From: Siphlonurus alternatus
Taxonomy: Eukaryota > Arthropoda > Insecta > Ephemeroptera > Siphlonuridae
Assembly (NCBI GenBank): GCA_949825025.1
Contig: OX463780.1
Coordinates: 34,390,979-34,454,978, forward strand
Direction: 5' to 3'
Length of the DNA stretch: 64,000 nt
Under the pieces are notes generated by a model. The model had not been told where the DNA came from. It searched no databases and worked only from the letters and a program-made list of their open reading frames with translations. Within the stretch, counting starts at the first letter, position 1. Each line of letters starts with the position of its first letter. Below, one piece after another: positions 30,521-42,987 of this stretch. The position numbers and the translations under genes were made by a program.

Positions 30521-33500
30521 ATTTAATTACTTTTTAAATACTATTGTATATACGTATATATGAATGTTTATTTTTTTATCAAAGAAAAATTATATTCAAA
30601 TACAACATACAAGAATAATTTTATAAAGGATAAAATATTAGCAAAACTTATTTTAACGTAAACAAAAATTTAATTAACTTGGTTTTTCAAAGTCAAAGAA
30701 ACCACATTATGTAGTGGTGTTATTTTTAAGTCTACAGATGAGGTAATATTAGGGGAATTTTTAAGGTAAAATAAAATAACAATGGAGAAAAATATGGTTT
30801 TTAATATGAGGATTTTAGAATGTTGCTGTATAAAAAAATATATATTTAAAAGACTTATTTTCTCGTGTTTATGGTATAAAAAATACAAGTTAAATTTGAA
30901 TCCTCTCGTAGAGCTCCGGTGGTAATCCCCGCGGCCTCCTCGCTAGAACAAAAGACTGCAGTAGCGGATCTGCTGACCAGTGGCGGACGATTATTAAAAT
31001 AAAGCTCCCCTACAACTCTTTCTTTCCCTTCTTCCTGCTTAATTTAAAAATCCTTTACCTTTTTTCTGTACATGTTTTTGGTCTAGCCAATGTCACCACA
31101 TGGTATATAATATTACTTTTAAAACTTTTAATTTTTATATAATCTTAATTTTTTTTTTTTTTTTTTGGTATACAATAGTCTAGGAATTTGTGAGTTGTGC
31201 ATGCATGTGACGCATCCATGCAATACTGCACTTCCAGAAAATAGCATGAACTTTGTCCACCTTGTTAAGTTTTTCAGCGTCAGGCGCTGATCCAAAAAAA
31301 AAACGTTTACGGGAATTGGGGGGGGGGGGTCATATAGAGCTGCAGCTCCAGTAAGTCAGGTATAGATAGGGCTTACGTGTGATCTGTCCCAATTTATTCC
31401 TAATATTAGTGTACATTGATAGCCAACGATGGACGAGTATCAGAGTAATTTTTATGGAGTACGTGAACTTCGTACCTTGTGACCGTAACGACCATAACAT
31501 TCATACTCAGCTCTCGCGGCAAAAATCTTTGATTTGTCGCACTCGTGGGCCATCGATACTATAAAATTACTCTGCGTTTTATAAATAAGTTTGCCTCTTG
31601 CATAGATATAGCCAGCTGAGATTTAATAAGAACGATTTAAAGAGGAGTTATTCAAGAAGATAACCATGATGCAATTTCTCATTAGCCAAGTTGTGAACAT
31701 TGAGTTCGTTGACATTGCACTAAAACCTATTAATTAGTGAAAAACCTATATATAATACTGCATATATATAGTTATCCTCCTTCGTGAATTGCGCCCAATA
31801 TTTTTTAAAGGTTATAAATAAAAAAAACACACATAAATTTCACAGTTTTGTTTAGAATAAAAACTTTTTCTTTGTTTGAAATTTGGAACAATTTAAAATT
31901 CTAAAATTCAGATGTATCAGCAATTTAATACAAATCTCTGATTTATTCTCCACTTTATTGTAAAAAAGTAGTTTAAAATTATTTTGAATTAGTAATTTCC
32001 CTTTGTATAAAACTGTAGCATACTGATCACGCAAAAATTGATATAAAATAATTGCACGTACTTTTGACGTGTCAAAATTAATTATTTACTGAAAAGTTAA
32101 GTTATAAATATTTATGACCATATATAATAAAATTTAATGTTTTTCTTCATTGACAACGTCAGTTAGGACGAAGAAAGAAAGACGTCTTAAAGGAAGGATA
32201 CAGTGGACGTTTTTGACAGCTTCTCGCAACTCTTGTGCTGCCATATACGTTTGGAACATATGACGTCTGTAGGGAAAAGTTAATGCTATCACTTATTCAC
32301 CAACCACTATGTTATATACCATATTAAAGTCCTCTCTTTCTCACGTATAAACAAGACGCCCTCACATACGTATTTTATATGTCTTCAATTGAGATAAATT
32401 TTTTAAGCTTTCTCTCTCTATCTCACACAGTGCCTTTATCCTCCATACGTTTCGTTTCATTTATGTTCATGTATCTTTCTCTCCCTTTTTTCCTTCTCAT
32501 CTTATGTTTGAAACTTTTTTTTTTACAAATGTGTATTATATTATGTGAGTGTTTGTTTCTCCTTTAATATCTCTCATAGTATTTCCTCATCAAACCGACC
32601 GTGATATTTACTTATTAAATACGTAACTTTAAGCTTCTTTTATGTGCTTATAATGATGTATTTTTATATATAATATATTATATCCTCTCGTTTTTTCTAT
32701 ATGTTTATATTTTTGGTTTTTACATGGAATTAAAATAATATAATATGCATTATCTTTTTTTTTTTCATATAATACAATAGGAATATAAATGAGATTAAAC
32801 ATGTAAGTAAAATTATAAATAATTTAAACTTTGAGTTGTTTAAAATATTAATAAATATAGGTTTATACATGAAGCTTTTGTATACTTTTGAAATTATATA
32901 TTTCATGTTTGTATTTTTGCAAGAAAAATTCTCTGAATATAAATTAATTTTTTTACATAACAATTCTTTACTAAAAAAAAAACTATTTTATTTAAATAAC
33001 GGCTTATAAATTTCTTTTTATCAATATATATGTTAAATTTAATTTATTATTATATTTTAATAAAACTAATGAAAGATATTATACAGAGGACATTTAAAAG
33101 TCATTTCAATGCAGTATTTGTTTAAGTGTATTTAGAAATGAAATCGAATATTTACCACTTGTACACGTTGAGCTGAGTGGCTGCTCATAATTATTTCATT
33201 GAGTCAGCCCGGCTAGTACTGGCAGGGCAGGTAGAAGGGATATGACGGGCTCTCAATAATGTATCTCATAGCAGCTAGACACCAGCAGTAACAGCGGCTC
33301 TTCCCTGACATCTCTGAGACACTACATGAATAAAGAACATGTCTGCTATATATCAAACTTTATCGTGTGTGTGATCGTGCCGTCAAATAAAATGAAAAAA
33401 ACTGTTTTATCACAGTTTCAATCATCAATGTGTAACATCATAAAATTGGTTTATTTATTATATTCTAATTAATAAATAAAACGTACGATAATCTATGTTT

Positions 33501-33535
33501 TATTTTTTATTTTTAGTATAATACGGGGGGCATTC
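30521..33535. other. AT-rich DNA with small complex patches
   Basis: A GC-richer spot at 30900-31000 (CTCCGGTGGTAATCCCCGCG), a G run at about 31318-31330, and an inverted AGAGTAATTTTTAT / ATAAAATTACTCT pair at about 31441-31576. A patch at 33165-33320 contains GTCAGCCCGGCTAG. No gene supported. Confidence 0.45.
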
Positions 33536-33697
33536 ACAAAGCACTTTAACCCCCACTTTAGCCTCAATTTTTATCCCTGGTACTAAACATGGTGCTAAAC
33601 CAGGGGCTATGTTAAGCTCATAGTTTAGCACCATGTTTAGCATCAGGGATAAAAATCGAGGCTAAAGTGGGGGTTAAAGTGCTTTGTGAATGCCCCC
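33536..33697. mobile_element. MITE with GGGGGCATTCACAAAG ends, copy 1
   Basis: Palindromic: GGGGGCATTCACAAAGCACT and CCCCCACTTTAGCCTC are mirrored at the right with few mismatches, arms about 75 bp. The same ends occur at 29.0 and 47.6 kb. Confidence 0.88.
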
Positions 33698-34230
33698 AAT
33701 AATTATTATGTTTAATGCAATTTAACTTGTATCGATGATAATGTCAAAATAAGAAAATGCAAGATGTGAACAATAAGAAGATATATTTATTATTTATATA
33801 TAACAAATACAAGTAAATTTAATTAATTTCAATATTATTATTATTTTTTTTTACACACAATATGACAGGTACAGTACATACCTACATACTTGAAACTTTT
33901 GAATGTCTCCTTTCAACTTTCAACTGCATCGCAATGTTTTATAAAGGTAAAACAAAAAGCATGCAATGTACATCGTTCGACATGTAGTGCTATTTTTTAT
34001 AGAAAAAAAAATAGGCGGATGAGAATTTTTTTGTGTGGATGAATTACATGCAGTAAAGTATTTAGTTAAAATAATTTTTACATGTAAAAATATTCGAAGA
34101 TGTCTTACTATATTATAAATATTATTTTTAACATCAATTAATATAAAAACAAAACAATATTTTTCATTTCAAAATATAATGTGCATATATATATATTATA
34201 TTTATATATTATAATATTATATATTATAAT

Positions 34231-34717
34231 AGTGAATTTTATTTCACTTTTCGGACTTTTACCTTTGCCGGTGTTCGATGTAATCCTTCTGTGTGTAGTA
34301 TGTTGCGATGGTCACTTAGTGTTCGTGCACGTCACTAACACTTGCATGTACTACACATATCACTACGTTTCGAGAGTCAACCGCTCTCTTCCTCAGGTGA
34401 TCTGAGACTGAGACTAAGTACGTGTACTTAAGAATACCTTGAAATACCTGATGTAAGACTTTAAGAAGGGAAGGGGGAGGGGGAATGAGATGCTATTTGT
34501 GGATGGTCTTACATCAGGTATTTCAAGGTATTCTCAAGTACACGTACTTAGTCTCAGTCTCAGATCACCTGAGGAAGAGAGCGGTTGACTCTCGAAACGT
34601 AGTGATATGTGTAGTACATGCAAGTGTTAGTGACGTGCACGAACACTATATAAGTGACCATCGCAACATACTACACACAGAAAAGGTAAAAGTCCGAAAA
34701 GTGAAATAAAATTCACT
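34231..34717. mobile_element. Large foldback element, arms about 213-230 bp
   Basis: The left arm (34231-34460) and right arm (34505-34717) are inverted copies with few differences. The main ones are a roughly 20-base extra piece in the left arm near 34268 and a short TATA indel. The spacer is GA/G-rich (34461-34504). The arms include AAGTACACGTACTTAGTCTC and GACTCTCGAAACGTAGTG. No protein frame; the short open frames here are arm sequence. Confidence 0.9.
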
Positions 34718-36155
34718 TTGCAAGAAAAAGTTATTTACTAATAATTAATAGTAATAAAATTTTAAATTAGAAAATAAATATTCTAAATTATTCATTACAG
34801 TCTATATAATATGAAATTTCATCTTATTAATATAAATTGTATATGTAATTATGTATACATGCTTTTATAATCCCGTGTTTATATTTATGTACGTTTTCAT
34901 CATCTCTTATTGCGGTTCAGTTAACACACATAAAAAGATATTAAATCGTATTAAACACATCAAGACGACTACCACGATGACACATTTATACCTATATAAG
35001 CTCCAGGACAAAACCATGAGGCCTTGGTGTATTTAGCGTCCTTCGTTTATAAATATAGAGGGAGAGCAAGCAGCAATGTAAGCAATGAGCTTTCAAAGAT
35101 TGTGCTGAAAACATATCACTAGAAAAGCTGCATGGTAGGTTTTATAGAGGAAAGGGAGAGAGGGGTCAATAGAATTTAGTAGTCCTCAATACACCCACCT
35201 GTTACTGTCCCATATAACTCCCACACATATTTACTTCAGCATTCACACAAATTATCAACCAATCAGAAACAGTCTTTTTCAATATAATCTGATGACGTCA
35301 TTATTATGTGGGTGAAAGGAAATAGAATTTGACTGATAATCGAAGGGAATGATTGAAATAATAGTATATGTATATACTTGAAGTATGAGAAGGTGTATTA
35401 TTATACCTGATGCTAATTTTGTGCTTTTTTTTATGACCTTTTCCAGCTATCTTTCAATAGTATAAATTAATCTACCACGTATCTAATAAAATGTTGTTGA
35501 CAAAATTACTAAAATATGAAGGTATAGCTTCTCCATTGAAATTTTGACTAAAGTATAATATATTGTACATTGATGGTTTATTTGATGATTTGTTTAATTA
35601 TAATTACGCTGAATCGTCAAAGTGAGAACGGCAATCACAAAGAATAAAGGTTATCTTAAAAAACACTGCAAGTATTACTTGATAAAATTATGGAATTATT
35701 TGTTAATTACCATCATAATTACGATATAATGCATTTAAAGGGTAAGTGCACAGTTGAAAAAAAAAACAAAGTTTTATAACATATTTATAATGCAGTAGAT
35801 GTGGGGCATTTCTTCATAAAATTACAAATTATTTAATTCCGATCTCTCACACAATATACCCAGAATGAAATTCAATTCGATCAATATTTTAAAATATAAT
35901 ATTTTTCTACACTGAATTGATACTGAAGACTCTTGAGTATTTTTTAATATCAATATAAGAATTAAACGAGGCAGTATCATGAAGATTAATAATAATAATT
36001 GTTTATTGGGTTATAAGATTATAAAGTTATTAAAAAAATAATGTAATTAAATACGTGATATTCTGGCCATAATCAGGGTATACAGTATCACAAACCTTAG
36101 TTTACGCATGGAAGACATTTTGAATAGAAAATAGTTACATGGAGAACCGTCTGTC
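34718..36155. other. AT-rich DNA upstream of the LINE
   Basis: One TGACGTCA at 35293. The LINE 5' UTR should lie in its right part, but no boundary is visible. Confidence 0.5.
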
Positions 36156-37142
36156 ATGGCGGCTGTAGGTAAAGCGCTGGCGTGTAGCTCGTGCGAAGAA
36201 GTGTTTTTAGAGAGTGATAAGACCATCTCCTGTGAAGCTGGATGTGTCTCAGTGTTCCATCTTAAGTGTACCGATCTCAAGGAGGCTGCACTTAAAGTTA
36301 TACGTGAGCATAAATGTATATTCTGGGCATGTCAGGCTTGTGTCCAGGCCAAAAATGTATCACTCGTGAGTTGCACAGAAGCTTTACGCCAAATGAACGA
36401 GCTCGTTTCTCAAGTTGAAGCCCTCAAAGTGACGGTGCAGGAGCACGAAAAAACTTTATTAACATTGACAAAGGGTAAAATTATTCCTGATAAATCATAT
36501 TCTAGTGTCATTAAAGACGTGGAAAGTAATTCTAGTACAAAAAATGATAGAGTAATAGAAAATAATACTCGTGGCCGCACTCTAGTGGCAAAAATAGACA
36601 TTAACAGAAAGAACACAAAATATAATTCTCGTCCTGAGAGAAATTTTGTTGCCTCTAAAAGTAAAAACAAAAATTCTAGTGAACATAAAAAAAGTTATAC
36701 TGTTAATAATAATGATCAAAGTAATTCAAATAGTAGTGACAGTGATGATCTCAGTGACGTAGAGAATGAGGGTTTCAAACGTGTTGAAAAACGTCGCAGA
36801 CGTGACGTCAAGAAAGTCTTTGGTACGGCAGACGACACCGAGAGCTGCCCACTACAAGCCGTCGCTCGCCGCGTGCATGTGCATGCGTGGCGGCTGAGCA
36901 AAACTACAACTGCCGATGGCCTTGCATCGTACCTGACGGGCGCACTCGACAGTGAGACTGTCACTGTGGAGGCGCTCCAAACAAGAGGTGATTACGCGTC
37001 TTTTAAGGTCAGCGTGGACTATGAATTTATGGAAAAGGTTTATGACCCTAAAATATGGCCGAAAAATGCCGCTGTGGCTCGCTTTAGATTCTTTAAGAAT
37101 TCAAATTTAGAGAAAAATCAACAAGAAATAAAAACAAGTTGA
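36156..37142 (+). CDS. LINE ORF1: PHD-finger protein with coiled coil
   Basis: 328 codons from an ATG in a good start context (GTCATGG). The N-terminal PHD-type zinc finger has ligands C10, C13, C26, C30, H35, C38, C59 and C62 (C4HC3). A short predicted coiled coil follows (about 75-105), then a low-complexity Asn/Ser/Lys region (about 120-225). A compact C-terminal domain (about 240-328) carries YASFKV and a KIWP segment, of a kind common in ORF1 of invertebrate LINEs. PHD-finger ORF1 proteins are known from CR1-like and related LINEs, where ORF1 acts as the RNA-binding partner of the particle. It ends next to ORF2: the TGA stop at 37140-37142 is 11 bases before the first ORF2 ATG. No frameshift or internal stop is seen. 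Confidence 0.88.
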   Translation: MAAVGKALACSSCEEVFLESDKTISCEAGCVSVFHLKCTDLKEAALKVIREHKCIFWACQACVQAKNVSLVSCTEALRQMNELVSQVEALKVTVQEHEKTLLTLTKGKIIPDKSYSSVIKDVESNSSTKNDRVIENNTRGRTLVAKIDINRKNTKYNSRPERNFVASKSKNKNSSEHKKSYTVNNNDQSNSNSSDSDDLSDVENEGFKRVEKRRRRDVKKVFGTADDTESCPLQAVARRVHVHAWRLSKTTTADGLASYLTGALDSETVTVEALQTRGDYASFKVSVDYEFMEKVYDPKIWPKNAAVARFRFFKNSNLEKNQQEIKTS

Positions 37143-40075
37143 ATATAAATTCTATGCATAATTGTAATAATAATGTTGAGCTAATTCATATTAATATATG
37201 TTGTTTAAGAAACAAAACAGCAGGTCTATCTGACAATCTTGCAGATTTTTCAGAAAAAAAAATTGTTTGTATTACTGAACATTTCATTAAATATGGTGAT
37301 TTTTCTAATGTTAAAATTGATTCATTAAATTTTGCCGGGGCATATTTTCGTAAAAAATCACAACGAGGTGGAGCAATAATTTTTACTCAAAACGTTGATT
37401 TTATAGATAGAACAGATATCCGTAATCTTTCAGTTGAAGGCCATTTTGAATGTACAGCCATAGATGTTAATTTAAGTAATGTAAATTGTACTGTTCTGTG
37501 TGTTTACCGTCCTCCTAATGGAGACATTCAATGTTTTTTTAATAAGTTAGATATCTCTGTGTTAAAAATTAGAGAGAAAAATAGAGTTCCTATAATTGCT
37601 GGTGATATAAATGTTAATTTATTTGATAATTCAAATATGGTTAAAAATTTTAAAGATTTGTTGTCTATTCATGATCTTAAGCCATTAATCTCAAAAGCAA
37701 CTAGAGTCTGTGATACCACGGCTACTTTAATTGATAACGTGTTTGTACCTAATCAATTTACAGAAAATGTGTGTCGGCGATCCGTGGTCAATTTTCATTT
37801 GTCAGACCACAAAGCTCAAGTTATTGGTTTTAAAAGTAATGGTGTTAACAAAAGCGTAATAACAAAACAGTGTAGATTTTTCTCAGAAAGTAATATAAAT
37901 AAATTTAATGATTGTTTATTAAGTGAAAGTTGGGGACCTGTGCTTACCGAACCAAATTTTGATAATAAGTTCAATACATTTCACAAAATTTATTCTAGTC
38001 ACTTTGACAAATGTTTTCCCTTAAAAAATGTGAAGTATAATGAATATAGTACAAATAAAAGTAATAAATGGATGACTACAGGTCTTAAAATTTCACGGAA
38101 AAAAATTAAAATTATTTCAAAGCTCTCTAAATTGTATCCACAAAAATGGACAAAAGAGTATATTAAATGTTACAAAAAAATATATTTTAAATTAATTCCT
38201 GTTGCAAAAAAAATGTACAATAAAAAGAAAATTGATTCTGCTTCTAATAAAAGTGTTGCAATGTGGGATATTATCAGAACCAGACAGGGAAAATCAAAAA
38301 TAAAAAGTTGTATTGATTATTTAAAAATTGACGGTGAAATTATAAAAAATCCTCAAAAAATTGTTGATAATTTCAGCAACCATTTCGAATCAAGTGTTGA
38401 TAATATTAAACAAAATACAAATCTCGGTAAAAATAAAAATATTAAAAATACAGAAAATTATAAGTATAATATTTTATTAAATAATAAATCTATGTTTCAT
38501 GAACCTACTTCTCCTAATGAAATTAAAAATATAATTAATAAATTTAAAAATAAAAAATCGTCTGGGTTTGATGATATTCCAGATAATATTTTTAAGAAAT
38601 GTTCTGAAGGTATTTTAAATATAATTAGTTATTTGTACAATTTAAGTATAGAAAATGGTACTTTTCCAAGCATTTTAAAAACAGCACAAGTTAACCCACT
38701 ATACAAAAAAGGATGTAAAAGTGATATATGTAATTATCGGCCAGTTAGTTTACTATCTTGTTTTTCCAAATTATTTGAAAAAATATTTTATATTAGATTA
38801 CTTAAATTTTTACGTGTTCATAAAATAATTTCATCTTTTCAACATGGTTTTCAGGTCGGCAAATGCACCGAAACTGCAATATTTAATATGATCAATAATA
38901 TTTTAAAGGATATTGATGCAAGATATAAAACTGCTGGTATATTTCTGGACTTATCCAAAGCGTTTGATACAGTAGATCATGATTTATTATTGTATAAATT
39001 GAACAGATATGGTATTAGAGGTGTATGTAATGATTGGCTAAGATCCTTTTTAACTGGCCGCAAACAATTTGTAACATTGACCAAAGTTGATAAATATGGA
39101 AATGCTTGTAATTATAAATCACAAGACCGGATATTAACCTCTTCTGTGCCTCAAGGTTCCATATTGGGCCCAATAATGTTCTTATTGTATGTCAATGACC
39201 TTCCAGATATTTGCCTTTTACATGAATCCGATCCAACTTTGTTTGCCGATGATACCAGTATTAAAATTTCAGCCCCAAATAACGAATCACTAGCATTTAA
39301 AATAAATAATACTATTCCTTTTATAGAACAATGGTTCTCAAATAATGGTTTATCAATGAATAAAAATAAAACTGAAGTCATTGTGTTCCAGACTATACAA
39401 AATAAGACACCTTTCAATGAAACAATTAAAATTAATAATACAAATATTGATATTAAAGATAATGTTAAATTTCTTGGACTGCATGTAGATAATAATTTAA
39501 GATGGGTTAATCATATTGATCAATTAAGAAATAAGCTAGCTAGCACAATTTTTGCATTAAATGAATTGAAAAATATTTGTGACATTAATTGTTTAAAAAC
39601 TCTCTATTATGCAAATTTTCACTCTCAAATGAGATATGGTATAATATTCTGGGGAAATTCAAAAGACTCTGATTGTATTTTTATACTACAAAAGAAAGCA
39701 ATAAGAACTATGTATAACATAAAAAAACGTGAGACATGTTCTACTAAATTCTCAGAGGAAGGAATATTACCACTACCTTGTCAATTTATTTTGGAATGTG
39801 TGTGCTTTGCTAGAAAACAATATGATGAATATTTTAATGTACCAAAAAATTACAATTACCAGACCAGAAATAAAAATTCTATAATAACTCCATCAATTTG
39901 CAGGCTAGAACTTTGTAATAAAGGACCCCTCGCAATGTGTATTAGATGGTATAATAAGTTACCACTTTGTGTAAAAGAAATTACAAATTACAGAGATTTT
40001 AAAAATTCTGTGAAACTATTACTTAATGATTGTGTTTTTTACAGTGTTAGTTCTTATTTACAGTTTAAGTTCTAA
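37139..40075 (+). CDS. LINE ORF2: AP-type endonuclease and reverse transcriptase, intact
   Basis: 978 codons counting from TTG at 37139; the first ATG is at 37154, in the -1 frame relative to ORF1, so translation probably depends on coupling or reinitiation. Endonuclease domain: HINICCLRNK near the start, CITEHF, CVYRPPNGD, AGDINV (about 154-159) and LSDHKAQV (about 221-228). Reverse transcriptase: YRPVSLLSCFSKLFEKI (about 533), HGFQVGKCTETA, FLDLSKAFDTVDHDLL (about 601), VPQGSILGP (about 670) and LFADDTS (about 701), with the catalytic Asp pair, then KTEVIVF and KFLGLHVD. The combination places it in the CR1/Jockey group; I would not name a clade without a tree. There is no RNase H domain. 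No stop or frameshift interrupts it, so the copy is recent or still competent. Confidence 0.95.
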   Translation: MNINSMHNCNNNVELIHINICCLRNKTAGLSDNLADFSEKKIVCITEHFIKYGDFSNVKIDSLNFAGAYFRKKSQRGGAIIFTQNVDFIDRTDIRNLSVEGHFECTAIDVNLSNVNCTVLCVYRPPNGDIQCFFNKLDISVLKIREKNRVPIIAGDINVNLFDNSNMVKNFKDLLSIHDLKPLISKATRVCDTTATLIDNVFVPNQFTENVCRRSVVNFHLSDHKAQVIGFKSNGVNKSVITKQCRFFSESNINKFNDCLLSESWGPVLTEPNFDNKFNTFHKIYSSHFDKCFPLKNVKYNEYSTNKSNKWMTTGLKISRKKIKIISKLSKLYPQKWTKEYIKCYKKIYFKLIPVAKKMYNKKKIDSASNKSVAMWDIIRTRQGKSKIKSCIDYLKIDGEIIKNPQKIVDNFSNHFESSVDNIKQNTNLGKNKNIKNTENYKYNILLNNKSMFHEPTSPNEIKNIINKFKNKKSSGFDDIPDNIFKKCSEGILNIISYLYNLSIENGTFPSILKTAQVNPLYKKGCKSDICNYRPVSLLSCFSKLFEKIFYIRLLKFLRVHKIISSFQHGFQVGKCTETAIFNMINNILKDIDARYKTAGIFLDLSKAFDTVDHDLLLYKLNRYGIRGVCNDWLRSFLTGRKQFVTLTKVDKYGNACNYKSQDRILTSSVPQGSILGPIMFLLYVNDLPDICLLHESDPTLFADDTSIKISAPNNESLAFKINNTIPFIEQWFSNNGLSMNKNKTEVIVFQTIQNKTPFNETIKINNTNIDIKDNVKFLGLHVDNNLRWVNHIDQLRNKLASTIFALNELKNICDINCLKTLYYANFHSQMRYGIIFWGNSKDSDCIFILQKKAIRTMYNIKKRETCSTKFSEEGILPLPCQFILECVCFARKQYDEYFNVPKNYNYQTRNKNSIITPSICRLELCNKGPLAMCIRWYNKLPLCVKEITNYRDFKNSVKLLLNDCVFYSVSSYLQFKF

Positions 40076-40186
40076 TAAACAAGTTTTTTGACGTGTCTAA
40101 CCTTCATATTCAAAGTGCTGCATAATCAATGTTTGTATTTGTATATGTGGAATTTGACGAATAAACCATTTGAATTTTGAATTTAC

Positions 40187-42987
40187 CGTTTTGCGTTACG
40201 ACCTTCATTTTTTAACGATAGGCGCTCGATTAGAAAAAAACATCACATCCCTAGTTTAGTTTGCCGGTTTATGAGAATGCCACGACCGTGGGCGCGGCAA
40301 TCCGCTTGCCTAGCGGCCATCCCAAGTATCTAATAGACTTTTAACCTGTTATTAGTACTGACATCATGGTTTAATGTTCATTAATTTAGCGAACTTTAAA
40401 ACCAAAACAGAAAATGCACGCTGCCATGATTTTTGTTATAGTGACGTCACAGGAGCTCGAAATCGATTAATTAAATCGAACCGAATCGAACTAAACCGAT
40501 CAGCTGAGCTGAAAAAAGGCGTTCGTTTTAAAATAAAAGACAGATCGGAATATACGTCTATATACGCCTCCAGAAGCTATAATAAATCCAGAATGTTACT
40601 TTTAAATGCGTAAGGGTGCTTATTTGATTTAATTTCACCACTTTTTTTCAAGTTTTTAGCATTTTTGGTGTCGACGTTTTGTCACAACAGCGGCTCCATG
40701 CGGCCCCACTGGCCTCAGGCTTTCGTCTGGAAGAGGTGCAAACTGGTCGAAGTGGTGGCGACGCGATTTTGAAATCAAATTAAACTTACTTTTTTATACT
40801 TTTTTCTAATAGTTATACATATTATAGAAGCATGTAATATTTTTAAAAAATTCCATAGTTTAAAATAACCTTGTTGTGGGAAATTTTAAAAAAATGAAGA
40901 TTACTACGCCTTGGCGACGTCTAGTCTGTGATCTCAGGCGTAATCTAAGGCTTGTTTTACTGTACATAATATTCTATGCAGAGCTTTATTAATGAATATC
41001 ATACAAATAATTTATTTAATTCAAAATAATGCAGTACATACTGTATAATTCCATTATATAGAGCTTGAGTTAATCATTCGTGAATAAAATTAATCTTGCA
41101 TTAAATTAATAATAGTATATACTTTTTCATCACAGGTAAAAAAAAAATAGTTATAAATTTTAATACACAATGTAGATATATAGGGTGAGAGAAGAGAGTT
41201 AAAGGTCCCAGAACGTGTACCATTGATTACCATAACTGGCGCTCAGGGCTGGAGTAGACGCCAGGAGATGAGCCAGAGGAGGATTCTCTCCATTACGCTA
41301 AGAGTGGCGAGCGAGCTAGCAAAAATTAGCTTTAGTAAATTAAGTGCATTCTTTTAATTCCCTCCCCTTCTCTCCTCAACGTTGCTGTTCAGAGATAATT
41401 AACTTCAGCAGCAGGATGGGGGGGAGGGGCTCGGGGGAGCAGCGCGCGTACTGACCACTGAGGCCAGAAGATTAATATCATACACATAAAAAATAAACGA
41501 GAAATGAGGAATGTTGGTAATAATGTTGCGTAATAAACAAATTGTATTAATTTTATAAATAATAATAATAAAAAGTTTTCATTTCAAATTTTATTTTTAC
41601 GTAATTATATATTTTTGAAATAAAAAATATTTGTTTATAATGATGGTTTTATGGAATTTTTATTTTTAAGATGATAATGCACAAAATTATCAGGTTGTTG
41701 ATGTCTAGATTGAAATTAAATTTTAATTTATAGTAAAAAAAAAAAAAATAAATAAATTAAAGAAAAACTTGACATGTATATTAATATAATAACAATTTTT
41801 GTTGCAAGGTAAATATTTTTTTTTATGAATTTAGAAGAATAATAATTACAAAACATGATGAAAACTGAAAATAAACAAATAGTTTTGTGAAAATGTGCAC
41901 GCTCTAGGTATGTAATTGGGTGAAATGGGTCAGAAAAAATATTACCTAAAACTGTGGTGGTATTCGTGTTTGGTTGTTGTTTTGTTTTTTGTCCCTTGCC
42001 TCATCATTTCACGTCAAGTCTTGAAGACGTCATTAATTTCCCCTGCCTTGTATGTAACCCGCTTCATTTGGCTGCTGAACAATTTGCCTAGCCTCAAGGC
42101 GTGATATTCTGGTGAGGCGGACACTTATTAATTGTGTTAGTGTATTTACGATTTTGATTAATTTACAAATGTTAAATTTATGTTCCAAATATTGGTGTGA
42201 TTGTGGAAATGCCAACATTCATTTGTACCAAAATTGATACCATCAAGCATAACCAGAAACTATAATATTAGAGACCTCCGTGTCTTAATAACTTAATATG
42301 GTCAGTAAATCAGCCAATATTTCTGAAGCTTCACTGATTCCGACAGTGGTGCTATCGGGAAACAGTGAACCTTCTGAGATTTTGGCGAATTAATTTTCTG
42401 GATAGAAAAAGACACGATGTTCTCTGCAAACATATTAAAAACATGTTTCTTTAACATAATTTTAATTTAGCTTTACATTTTAGTGGTTTAGTGCTCTCAT
42501 TTGGTTCCTATCAAACGCTTAAAATGTTATAGTATTTTATTGTACTGAAATAATTGGAAAAATATTTACTTAAAAATATAATGCTTGATGTAGAACGGAA
42601 TTTTCATTAATTAAATAATTCATGTAAAAAAATAACGTCAAATTGTTGAATTTTATATTGTTAATTATAAATTTAATTTTAAAAGTTTTGTACAATATGT
42701 ATATATAATATAATATACTGTTTTATTAACAATCTGACAAAAATGTTTTACTACATTGCTTAAATTTTAAATTAAGAATGCATTTTATTGCAAAATTATG
42801 TAGACTATAACATATACACAAGAAAATTGTGTTAAAATTACATAATATAACTCTGCGGAAAGCCAAGCGGTGTTTTAATATAACTTTAATAAGCGAGTAG
42901 CACATGCAGCAGGAAAATGTGGGGTGGTTGTTGGGAGGGAAGGGAAGCAAGTTATTGCCGGGCTAGCTGTGCACATTATTGTAAGAC

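Larger units (their letters stand above)
36156..40186 (+). mobile_element. Intact non-LTR retrotransposon (CR1/Jockey group LINE)
   Basis: Two intact ORFs are followed by a short 3' UTR of about 110 bases. The UTR carries AATAAA at 40160-40165 and ends in TTGAATTTTGAATTT, a short repeat tail rather than poly(A), which is common in CR1/Jockey-type elements. The 5' boundary is not visible; the start given is that of ORF1, and a 5' UTR must lie upstream. No target duplication was found. A second copy of the same 3' end lies near 3.8 kb. Confidence 0.9.

Noticed and set aside
31379..31576. Inverted AGAGTAATTTT pair with a 61-codon frame
   Set aside because: The inverted match is only about 14 bp and the arms do not extend; too weak to call an element.
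34560..34610. Hammerhead-ribozyme-like core in the foldback arms (CTGAGGA, a GAGAG/CTCTC stem, then GAAAC)
   Set aside because: The core fits CUGANGA...GAAA, but an extra A sits before stem II. I found no cleavable NUH site with a matching stem I or III in the right order, so no ribozyme is claimed.
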